Source: Pelomonas sp036401055 (GTDB lineage Bacteria > Pseudomonadota > Gammaproteobacteria > Burkholderiales > Burkholderiaceae_C). From it: DNA of 64,000 nt. Of the stretch, positions 18,645 through 25,873 are shown in pieces (position 1 is the first letter of the stretch; each line of letters starts with the position of its first letter). Location: NCBI GenBank assembly GCA_036401055.1, contig DASWWC010000214.1, positions 18,167-82,166 of the forward strand, in the 5' to 3' direction. Both the position numbers and the translations under genes were made by a program. Below the pieces are notes generated by a model. It saw only the letters and a program-made list of their open reading frames with translations, did no database searches and had not been told where the DNA came from.

Positions 18645-18722
18645 TCCAGGGCCCTCCCGCTTGGGATGGGCGCCACTTGCGGTTAGCCTCCCCGGATCAC
18701 ACCGAGATTCCGGAGACAGCCC

Positions 18723-20132
18723 ATGGACACCGCATTGCAGGAACGGCTGCACCTGGCGCTGACGTTGCAGCGCCGCGCCTTCGAGGCGGAGCGCATGCCC
18801 ACCTACGAGGTGCGCCGCGATCGCCTGGAGCGGCTGCTGAAGATGACGCGCCAGCACGGTGACGCGCTGGCCGCGGCGATGGCGCAGGACTTCGGCCACC
18901 GGGCCCGCCAGGAGTCGCTGCTGGCCGACGTGTTCACCGTCGAGTCCGGCGCGCGTCATGCCCTCAAGAATTTGCGCCGCTGGATGAAGCCCCGGCGCGT
19001 CGCCACGCCGCTGCACTTCCTGCCCGGTCGCAACGTGCTGATGCGTCAGCCGCTGGGCGTCGTGGGCGTCGTGTCGCCGTGGAACTACCCGTACTACCTG
19101 GCGATGGAGCCCGCCGTCGCCGCGCTGGCGGCCGGCAACCGCGTGCTGATCAAGCCGTCGGAGCTGACACCAGCCACCAGTGAACTGATGGCGCGCATCG
19201 TCACCGAACACTTCCGGCCCGACGAGATGCATGTCATCACCGGCGATGCCGAGGTCGGCAAGGCGTTCACGACGCTGCCGTTCGACCACCTGTTCTTCAC
19301 CGGCTCCACGGCCGTGGGCCGCCATGTGGCGCAGGCTGCGGCCAAGAACCTCACGCCGGTCACGCTGGAGTTGGGCGGCAAGTCGCCAGCCCTCATCGAC
19401 CGCAGCGCCGACCTCAAGCTCACCGCGTCGCGCCTGGCCTTCGGCAAGCTCTTCAACGCTGGCCAGACCTGCGTGGCGCCGGACTACCTGCTGGTGCCGC
19501 GCGAGCTGGTGGAGCCGCTGAGCCAGCTGATCCTGGCCGACATGCGCCGCATGTACCCGCGCATCGCCGGCAATGCCGACTACACCAGCATCGCCACGCC
19601 GCGCCACTTCGCGCGGCTGCAAGGGCTGATGGACGATGCGAAGGACCGTGGCGCGCGCGTGCTGCGCAGCCACGACGAGCGCCCCGACGACCGCCGCCTG
19701 GTGCCCGCGCTGCTGCTGGATGTGCCGGCGGAGGCCACCGTCATGCAGGAGGAAATCTTCGGTCCGCTGCTGCCGGTCGTGGCCTACGATCAGGTGGACG
19801 ACGCGCTGGCCCACGTCAACCGCGGCGACCGGCCGCTGGCGCTGTACTGGTTCGGCGCAGACGGCGCCGCGCGCGACCGCGTGATGCGCGAGACCCACGC
19901 CGGCGGCGTCACCATCAACGACTGCCTGTGGCATCTGGGCCAGGAGGACCAGCCCTTCGGCGGCGTGGGCGCCAGCGGCATGGGCGCGTACCACGGCGAG
20001 TGGGGCTTCCGGACCTTCAGCAAGGAGAAGCCGCTGTTCATCCAGTCGCGCTTCGCCGGCACGAAGCTGTTCCAGCCGCCCTATGGCGCCACGTTCGAGC
20101 GCCTGCTCGGTCTGTTGAAGAAGCTGCCATGA
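18723..20132 (+). CDS. calB: Coniferyl-aldehyde-type aldehyde dehydrogenase
   Basis: A 469-residue NAD(P)-dependent aldehyde dehydrogenase of the class-3/coniferyl aldehyde branch, oxidising an aldehyde to its acid. It has VVSPWNYPYYLAMEPAV, the LELGGKSP motif with the general-base Glu near residue 216 and the catalytic Cys near 250 in NAGQTCVAPDY, then EEIFGPLLPV. The C-terminal segment FQPPYGATFERLL is typical of this branch. GGAGA precedes the ATG. Its stop overlaps the GMC oxidoreductase start (ATGA), suggesting an alcohol-to-aldehyde-to-acid pathway. The real substrate is not shown by sequence. Confidence 0.85.
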   Translation: MDTALQERLHLALTLQRRAFEAERMPTYEVRRDRLERLLKMTRQHGDALAAAMAQDFGHRARQESLLADVFTVESGARHALKNLRRWMKPRRVATPLHFLPGRNVLMRQPLGVVGVVSPWNYPYYLAMEPAVAALAAGNRVLIKPSELTPATSELMARIVTEHFRPDEMHVITGDAEVGKAFTTLPFDHLFFTGSTAVGRHVAQAAAKNLTPVTLELGGKSPALIDRSADLKLTASRLAFGKLFNAGQTCVAPDYLLVPRELVEPLSQLILADMRRMYPRIAGNADYTSIATPRHFARLQGLMDDAKDRGARVLRSHDERPDDRRLVPALLLDVPAEATVMQEEIFGPLLPVVAYDQVDDALAHVNRGDRPLALYWFGADGAARDRVMRETHAGGVTINDCLWHLGQEDQPFGGVGASGMGAYHGEWGFRTFSKEKPLFIQSRFAGTKLFQPPYGATFERLLGLLKKLP

Positions 20133-21778
20133 CCGACAACCCACGCTTCGACGAGACGCACGACGTCATCGTCATCGGCGGCGGCTCCTCCGGCTCGGCG
20201 CTGGCCGGCCGCTTGAGCGAAGACCCGGGTACGCAGGTGCTGGTGCTGGAAGCCGGCGCCGATGTGCACAACTGGCTGGGCACGGTGCCCACCGCCGCCG
20301 TGCTGATGGTGCCCAGCAAGCTGCACAACTACGCGTTCGAGACCGTGCCGCAGCCGGGCCTGAACGGTCGCCGCGGCTATGTGCCGCGCGGCAAGATGCT
20401 GGGCGGCTCGTCGGGCATCAACGCCATGGTCTACACGCGCGGCCAGCCCGAGGACTATGACCATTGGGCCGCACTCGGCAACGCTGGCTGGGGCTGGCAG
20501 GATGTGCTGCCCTTCTTCGTCAGGAGCGAGGGCAACGACACGTTCGGCGCGCCACTGCATGGGCGCGACGGCCCGCTGAAGGTCAGCCAGCTGCGCACCG
20601 ACAACCCGTTGCACGATGCCTGGCTGGCCGCCGGGCGCGAGGCCGGCCACCGCATCACCGACGACTTCAACGGCGAGTCGCAGGAGGGCATCGGCATCTA
20701 CCAGGTCACGCAGGACCGCGGCGAGCGCTGCAGCGCCGCGCGTGCCTACCTGCGCCCGCATCTGGGCCGGCCCAACCTGCGCGTGACGGTGCAGGCCCAG
20801 GTGCAGCGCGTGCTGTTCGATGGTCGCCGTGCGGTGGGCGTGGAGGTGAGGGTGGACGGCCAGCTGCGCCGGTTGCAAGCCCGGCGCGAGGTGGTGCTGG
20901 CCGCCGGTGCCATCCAGTCGCCGCAGCTGCTGATGCTGTCCGGCGTGGGTGATGCGGCGCAGCTGCAATCGCACGGCATCGACGTGCTTCACCACCTGCC
21001 CGGCGTGGGCGCCAACCTGCAGGACCACCCCGACTTCGTGTTCGGCATGCGCACGAGCAGCCCGCACGCCTTTGGCCTGTCGCTGCGCGGAGGCCTGTCC
21101 TTCTGGCAGGCGCTGCGCCGCTACCGCAGCGAGCGCCGCGGCATGCTGACCAGCAACTTCGCCGAGGGCGGCGGCTTCCTGCGCAGCAGCGCCGCACAGC
21201 AGCGGCCGGATGTGCAGCTGCATTTCGTCGTCGCCGGCGTGGAAGACCACGCGCGCAAGCTGGGCTGGGGCCACGGCCTGTCCTGCCACGTGTGCCTGCT
21301 GCGCCCGCAAAGCCGCGGCACGCTGAAGCTGGCCAGCCGTGATGCGGGCGTGGCGCCGCTGATCGACCCCGCGTTCTTCCAGCACCCCGATGACCTGGCG
21401 CAGATGGTGGACGGCTTCAAGCTGACCCGCACGCTGCTGCGCCAGCCCTCGCTGCGCGCGCACTGGCAGCGCGAGATGTGGAACACCGACCTCGCGTCGG
21501 ATGCCGACATCGAAGCGCTGCTGCGCCAGCGCACCGACACCATCTACCACCCGGTGGGCACCTGCAAGATGGGCACGGATGCAATGGCCGTCGTCGATGC
21601 CGAACTGCGCGTGCACGGGCTGCAGGGGTTGCGCGTGGTGGACGCGTCCATCATGCCCACGCTGGTCAGCGGCAACACCAATGCGCCGGCCATGATGATC
21701 GGCGAGAAGGCCGCGCAGATGATGCAGGCCGAGGCGCGCCGGCCACTGCCAGCCTCCCCGGCGGCACAGGCGGCCTGA
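20129..21778 (+). CDS. GMC-family FAD oxidoreductase (alcohol/choline dehydrogenase-like)
   Basis: A 549-residue flavoprotein that oxidises an alcohol to an aldehyde. The dinucleotide-binding motif VIVIGGGSSGSALAGRL is near the N-terminus, the GMC signature GKMLGGSSGINAMVYTRG follows, and the C-terminal HPVGTCKMG and VVDASIMPTLVSGNTNAPAMMIGEKAA segments carry the active-site His and the FAD contact. It is coupled to the aldehyde dehydrogenase upstream by a 4-base overlap. The substrate is unknown; an aromatic or long-chain alcohol is plausible. Confidence 0.9.
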   Translation: MTDNPRFDETHDVIVIGGGSSGSALAGRLSEDPGTQVLVLEAGADVHNWLGTVPTAAVLMVPSKLHNYAFETVPQPGLNGRRGYVPRGKMLGGSSGINAMVYTRGQPEDYDHWAALGNAGWGWQDVLPFFVRSEGNDTFGAPLHGRDGPLKVSQLRTDNPLHDAWLAAGREAGHRITDDFNGESQEGIGIYQVTQDRGERCSAARAYLRPHLGRPNLRVTVQAQVQRVLFDGRRAVGVEVRVDGQLRRLQARREVVLAAGAIQSPQLLMLSGVGDAAQLQSHGIDVLHHLPGVGANLQDHPDFVFGMRTSSPHAFGLSLRGGLSFWQALRRYRSERRGMLTSNFAEGGGFLRSSAAQQRPDVQLHFVVAGVEDHARKLGWGHGLSCHVCLLRPQSRGTLKLASRDAGVAPLIDPAFFQHPDDLAQMVDGFKLTRTLLRQPSLRAHWQREMWNTDLASDADIEALLRQRTDTIYHPVGTCKMGTDAMAVVDAELRVHGLQGLRVVDASIMPTLVSGNTNAPAMMIGEKAAQMMQAEARRPLPASPAAQAA

Positions 21779-21780
21779 GC

Positions 21781-22092
21781 ATGATCCTGGAGATCGCCCA
21801 GCTGCAGGTGCGGCCCGGCCAGTCGGCGGCCTTCGAGGCCGCGTTTGCCGAGGCGCAGGCCATCATCGCGTCCATGCCAGGCTATCTGGGGCATGAGCTG
21901 CAGCGCTGCATCGAGCGCGCCGAGCACTACATGCTGCTGGTGCGCTGGGAAAGCGTTGCGCACCACGAGCAGGGCTTCCGCCAGTCCGAGGGCTATCAGC
22001 GCTGGCGGCAGCTGCTGCACCACTTCTACGATCCCTTCCCCACCGTGCTGCACTACGAGCAGGTGGCCGGGCCGGGCTTGCGCAACGGTTGA
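21781..22092 (+). CDS. Antibiotic biosynthesis monooxygenase (ABM) domain protein
   Basis: A 103-residue ferredoxin-like ABM-fold protein (MILEIAQLQVRPGQ, MPGYLGHELQRCIE, HYMLLVRWES). Family members range from quinone-forming monooxygenases to heme-degrading or purely structural proteins, so the activity is open. It begins 2 bases after the GMC gene and belongs to the same run. Confidence 0.75.
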   Translation: MILEIAQLQVRPGQSAAFEAAFAEAQAIIASMPGYLGHELQRCIERAEHYMLLVRWESVAHHEQGFRQSEGYQRWRQLLHHFYDPFPTVLHYEQVAGPGLRNG

Positions 22093-22132
22093 GCGGTGCG
22101 AACATCGGTGCCCCGTCACCGCCGTTCCGTTC

Positions 22133-22663
22133 ATGTCCGTCGTCGTCATCCGTCCCGCCGATCCCGAAGATGCACAGGCGCTGGCGCGCTTTGCCGCCCA
22201 GGCCTTCACCGACACCTACCGCGGCCTGGACGACGAGCAGGAGATCGCGGACTACGTGGCCGAGCATTTCCCGGTCGACGTGATGGCCGGCGTCATTGCC
22301 GACCCCGCCTGCGCGACGCTGCTGGCCTGGGTGGGCGACGAGCTGGCCGGCTATGCGGTGCTGAGTGCCCAGCCCGCGCCGGGCTGCGTGGCCGGCCCGG
22401 CCCCGCTGAAGCTGTGGCGGCTGTACCTGGGCCAGAGCTTCATCGGTCAGGGCCTGGGCGCGCGGCTGATGGGCGCGGTGCATGCGTGGGCGCACGGGCG
22501 GGGCGCTCGCACGCTGTGGTTGAGCGTCTACGACCGCAATGTGCGCGCGGTGCGTTTCTACGAGCGTTTCGGCTTCGCTCAGGTCGGCAACAGCGAGTTC
22601 CTGTTTGGCGGCCGCGTCTACATCGATCCCATCTACGCAGCTCCCGTGGAGACCACCCCATGA
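22133..22663 (+). CDS. GNAT-family N-acetyltransferase
   Basis: A 176-residue acetyltransferase. The acetyl-CoA loop is GQSFIGQGLGARLM and the C-terminal YDRNVRAVRFYERFGF strand is typical of GNAT proteins. The substrate is unknown. The start MSVVVIRPADPED at 22133 is preceded by 40 untranslated bases. The stop overlaps the GFA gene start (ATGA). Confidence 0.85.
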   Translation: MSVVVIRPADPEDAQALARFAAQAFTDTYRGLDDEQEIADYVAEHFPVDVMAGVIADPACATLLAWVGDELAGYAVLSAQPAPGCVAGPAPLKLWRLYLGQSFIGQGLGARLMGAVHAWAHGRGARTLWLSVYDRNVRAVRFYERFGFAQVGNSEFLFGGRVYIDPIYAAPVETTP

Positions 22664-23046
22664 TCGAAGGTTCCTGCCTCTGCGGCGCTGTCCACTGGCG
22701 CTTCGACGGCCAGCCCGACGGCGCCACCGCCTGCAACTGCACCGCCTGCCGCCGCTACGGCACGCTGTGGGCCTACGACTTCGTGGACGAGGGCATCCAC
22801 GTCACCGGCCCCACGAGGGCCTATGTGCGCGGCAAGGCGCTGGAGTTCCACTTCTGCCCGACCTGCGGTTGCGTGACCCATTGGCGCGGCTTGCGGCTGG
22901 AGGAGGGCAAGCGCCGCATTGCGGTGAACCTGCGACTGGCGGAGCCTGAGGCCGTGGCCGCCATCCCCATCGACCACTTCGACGGGTTCGACACCTTTGA
23001 CGACCTGCCGCGCGACGGCCGGTGCGTGAAGGACTACTGGTTCTGA
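22660..23046 (+). CDS. GFA-family (glutathione-dependent formaldehyde-activating-like) protein
   Basis: A 128-residue zinc protein with the GFA cysteine pattern: GSCLCGAVHW, CNCTACRRYG and FCPTCGCVTHW, seven cysteines that build two zinc sites. Some family members condense formaldehyde with glutathione, though most are uncharacterised. Its place at the end of an alcohol and aldehyde oxidation run is suggestive but not proof. Confidence 0.85.
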   Translation: MIEGSCLCGAVHWRFDGQPDGATACNCTACRRYGTLWAYDFVDEGIHVTGPTRAYVRGKALEFHFCPTCGCVTHWRGLRLEEGKRRIAVNLRLAEPEAVAAIPIDHFDGFDTFDDLPRDGRCVKDYWF

Positions 23047-23085
23047 CGGACGAGCCCGCCACAGCGGCGTCGCGATAATCCGCGC

Positions 23086-23739
23086 ATGACGCTCGCCGCC
23101 TTCACCGGCCAGTTGCTTGCCTTCATCGCCCGACTCATCACGGGCGCGCAAGGCCACTGGAAGGGCTGCCCGCCACAAGCCGAGCAGCGCATCTACATCG
23201 CCAACCACCAGAGCCACTTCGATCTCGTGCTGATCTGGGCGGCATTCCCGCACGAGCTGCGTGCGCAGACGCGCGCCATCGCGGCCAAGGACTACTGGAC
23301 CAAGAGCGCCTTCCGGCGCTGGCTGACGACCGAGGTCTTCAACGCCATCTACGTCAGCCGCACGCGCGCCACGCCGGACGAAGACCCGCTGGAGCCGCTG
23401 GTCGAGGCGCTGGCCGCCGGGGATTCGCTGGTCATCTTTCCCGAGGGCACGCGCTCCAACAAGGGAAACCCGCAGCCCTTCAAGAGCGGCATCTACCACC
23501 TGGCCGAGCAGTTCCCGCACGTGCAGCTGATCCCGACCTGGATCGACAACGTGCAGCGCGTCATGCCCAAGGGCGAGGTCGTGCCGGTGCCCATCCTGTG
23601 CACGGTGACCTTCGGGGCGCCCATCCAGCTGCAGCCCGGCGAGAGCAAGGCCGACTTCCTGTGCCGCGCGCGCGAGGCGGTCATGGAACAGCGGCCCGAC
23701 CCTGACTGGGTCGGCCGCGAAGAAGACGGGGACGACTGA
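23086..23739 (+). CDS. PlsC-type lysophosphatidate acyltransferase family protein
   Basis: A 217-residue 1-acylglycerol-3-phosphate acyltransferase-like enzyme expected at the inner membrane. The catalytic HX4D motif is NHQSHFD (His41, Asp46) and the phosphate-binding motif is VIFPEGTRSNKG. A GATAAT box lies at 23073-23078, close to the start. The stop shares one base with the next gene (TGATG). With the CDP-diglyceride synthase-like gene downstream it would supply and then activate phosphatidic acid. Confidence 0.88.
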   Translation: MTLAAFTGQLLAFIARLITGAQGHWKGCPPQAEQRIYIANHQSHFDLVLIWAAFPHELRAQTRAIAAKDYWTKSAFRRWLTTEVFNAIYVSRTRATPDEDPLEPLVEALAAGDSLVIFPEGTRSNKGNPQPFKSGIYHLAEQFPHVQLIPTWIDNVQRVMPKGEVVPVPILCTVTFGAPIQLQPGESKADFLCRAREAVMEQRPDPDWVGREEDGDD

Positions 23740-24737
23740 TGCGCTGGCTGAAATCCCTGTCCGCCAGCGAGCAGGTGGCGCTGCTGTTCGTCGTGCTGTT
23801 CGGCTTCCTGATGCTGCTGACGCTGGGGCTGTTCCTGAACTCGCTGCGCGAGCGCGACGACGAGGACGCCCGTCGCCAGTCGGAGCTGACCTGGGCCCGC
23901 GTGCGCCGCGACCTGCGCGCGGCGTGGATCGGCGGCTCCATGTTCTGGGTCGCGTGGATCTCGGGGCCGCTGGGCGCGACGCTGCTGTTCGCGCTGTTCT
24001 CCTTCCTGGCGCTGCGCGAGTTCATCACGCTGGTGCACACCCAGCGCAGCGACCACCGCACGCTGATCGTCGCCTTCTTCGTGCTGCTGCCGGTGCAGTA
24101 CATGATCTGCGGCACGCGCTTCTTCGACCTGTTCACGGTGTTCCTGCCGGTCTACGGCTTCCTGGTGCTGCCCATCGTCAGCGCGCTGGCCGACGACCCG
24201 CGCCGCTACCTGGAGCGCAACGCCAAGATCCAGTGGGGCGTGATGGTCTGCGTCTACGGCCTGTCGCACGCGCCGGCGCTGCTGCTGCTGGACTTCCCCG
24301 GCTACACCGGCCGCGGCGCCTTCCTGCTGTTCTTTCTCGTCATGGTGGTGGCCGCCTCGCAGATCACGCAGGAGATCGCCACCCGCACGCTGCGCCGCCG
24401 GCCCGTGGCGCGGCGCATCAGCCGCAGCTTCTCGATGCGCGCCTGGTGGATAGGCACGCTGATCGGCACGCTGGCCGGCGGCCTGCTGTACTGGATCACG
24501 CCCTTCAAGGCCGGCCAGGCGCTGGCCATGGCCTTCGTCACCGCGGCGGCGGCGGGCTTCGGCGGCCTGGTCATGAAGGCGCTGAAGAAGGACGCCGGCG
24601 TGCTGTACTGGGGCAACCGCAGCTCCATCACCGGCGCCGTGGGCCTGCTGGACCGCATCGCCGTGCTGTGCTTCGCGGCGCCGGTGCTGTTCCATTCGGT
24701 GCGCTGGTACTTCCAGCTGCCTTTGGGTTCGCGATGA
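23739..24737 (+). CDS. CdsA-like phosphatidate cytidylyltransferase
   Basis: A 332-residue polytopic membrane protein with about eight hydrophobic segments. The C-terminal part GGLVMKALKKDAGVLYWG...LLDRIAVLC matches the CTP-phosphatidate cytidylyltransferase signature, in a form that departs from the PGHGG consensus. It would make CDP-diacylglycerol. It is coupled to the PlsC-like gene upstream and overlaps ruvC by 4 bases. A second, housekeeping cdsA is probably elsewhere, beside bamA or dxr. Confidence 0.82.
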   Translation: MRWLKSLSASEQVALLFVVLFGFLMLLTLGLFLNSLRERDDEDARRQSELTWARVRRDLRAAWIGGSMFWVAWISGPLGATLLFALFSFLALREFITLVHTQRSDHRTLIVAFFVLLPVQYMICGTRFFDLFTVFLPVYGFLVLPIVSALADDPRRYLERNAKIQWGVMVCVYGLSHAPALLLLDFPGYTGRGAFLLFFLVMVVAASQITQEIATRTLRRRPVARRISRSFSMRAWWIGTLIGTLAGGLLYWITPFKAGQALAMAFVTAAAAGFGGLVMKALKKDAGVLYWGNRSSITGAVGLLDRIAVLCFAAPVLFHSVRWYFQLPLGSR

Positions 24738-25282
24738 GGATTCTCGGCATCGATCCCGGTTTACAGACGACCGGTTTTGGCGTCATCGACGCGGAAGGCC
24801 CCAGGCTGGCCTACGTCGCCAGCGGCACGATCAAGACCAACGGCGTCGCGGTGGGCAACCTGCCGGCGCGGCTGAAGATCCTGTTCGATGGCATCCGCGA
24901 GGTGGTGTCGCGCTACCAGCCGCAGTGCGCGGCGGTGGAGATCGTGTTCGTCAACGTGAACCCCCAGTCCACGCTGCTGCTGGGGCAGGCGCGTGGCGCG
25001 GCGCTGACGGCGCTGGTGTCCGCGGACCTGGCTGTCAGCGAGTACACGGCACTGCAGATGAAGAAGGCCGTCGCCGGCCATGGCCAGGCCAAGAAGGAGC
25101 AGGTGCAGGCCATGGTGCAGCGCCTGCTGAACCTACCCGGCGTGCCCGGCAAGGACGCGGCCGACGCGCTGGGCCTGGCAATCATGCACGCGCATGCGCG
25201 CGTCAGCTTCGAGGCCATGAGCCGGCACACCACGCTGACGCGGCGGCAGCACGCGGCCTTCAAGGGCGGGCGGACGTACTGA
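24734..25282 (+). CDS. ruvC: Holliday junction resolvase RuvC
   Basis: RuvC cuts Holliday junctions symmetrically in recombination repair. The 182-residue protein has the acidic catalytic set: Asp in MRILGIDPGLQ, Glu in AVEIVFVN and two Asp in GKDAADALGLAI. The ATG at 24734 overlaps the stop of the cytidylyltransferase gene. ruvA and ruvB do not follow within the window; a convergent hairpin ends the transcript. Confidence 0.96.
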   Translation: MRILGIDPGLQTTGFGVIDAEGPRLAYVASGTIKTNGVAVGNLPARLKILFDGIREVVSRYQPQCAAVEIVFVNVNPQSTLLLGQARGAALTALVSADLAVSEYTALQMKKAVAGHGQAKKEQVQAMVQRLLNLPGVPGKDAADALGLAIMHAHARVSFEAMSRHTTLTRRQHAAFKGGRTY

Positions 25283-25288
25283 AATGAA

Positions 25289-25312
25289 AACAGCCCGCCG
25301 AAGCGGGCTGTT
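25289..25312. terminator. Bidirectional hairpin terminator between ruvC and a PEP-CTERM gene
   Basis: AACAGCCCGC (25289-25298) pairs perfectly with GCGGGCTGTT (25303-25312) around a CGAA tetraloop. On the minus strand it is followed by TTTTCATTTC, so it best terminates the minus-strand gene; on the plus strand the T-run is only two bases. Confidence 0.8.
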
Positions 25313-25332
25313 GCAGCGGTGCGCGCGAGCGC

Positions 25333-25842
25333 TCAGATTGTCTTGCGGCGGCGTGCCAGCCAGCCGACCAGGCCCAGGCCGCCCAGCATCAGGGCGTAGG
25401 ACTCGGGTTCGGGCACGGCGGAGATCGTGAAGCTGCCGGTGCTGAACTGACCCAGCGCGTCGGTGTGGCTCATGTTGCCCTGCAGTGCATCGGGAAAGCC
25501 TGCCGCCCAGTCCAGCGAGGTGTCGTTGAGCGAGGAACCGTACTGCAACCATGAGAACTGGCCGGCATCGAAGAACGCCGATGGCGGCGAAATAGCCGTG
25601 CCGAGCGTATAGGTCTGGCCGCCGAACGTGAAGTTGAAGGCGGTCAGCAGCACCTCGCCGCTGAAGTCACTGGCAGGCAGATCCAGCGAGAACGTGCCAG
25701 TGAAGCTCTGGCCCGCGATGCCGTTGACGTCCGAGAAAGTGATGTTGCCGTTGAAGCGGAAGTCTTCTGCGCAGGCCGCAGCGGCGGACAGGCCCAGGAT
25801 GGCGGCGGCCAGGGCCGTGCGCATGGAGGAGATGTGGTTCAT
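25333..25842 (-). CDS. PEP-CTERM sorting-domain exported protein
   Basis: A 169-residue secreted protein with a signal peptide (about residues 1-25), a beta-rich middle rich in Ser, Thr and Phe, and a C-terminal PEP-CTERM tail: VPEPESYALMLGGLGLVGW followed by ARRRK. Such proteins are processed by an EpsH-type exosortase and often go to the cell surface with exopolysaccharide. It lies 31 bases downstream of the secreted nuclease on the same strand, so the two may be co-expressed. Confidence 0.88.
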   Translation of the reverse strand: MNHISSMRTALAAAILGLSAAAACAEDFRFNGNITFSDVNGIAGQSFTGTFSLDLPASDFSGEVLLTAFNFTFGGQTYTLGTAISPPSAFFDAGQFSWLQYGSSLNDTSLDWAAGFPDALQGNMSHTDALGQFSTGSFTISAVPEPESYALMLGGLGLVGWLARRRKTI

Positions 25843-25873
25843 GAGTTTGTGAATCCGAAAAATGGGAGAGGGC

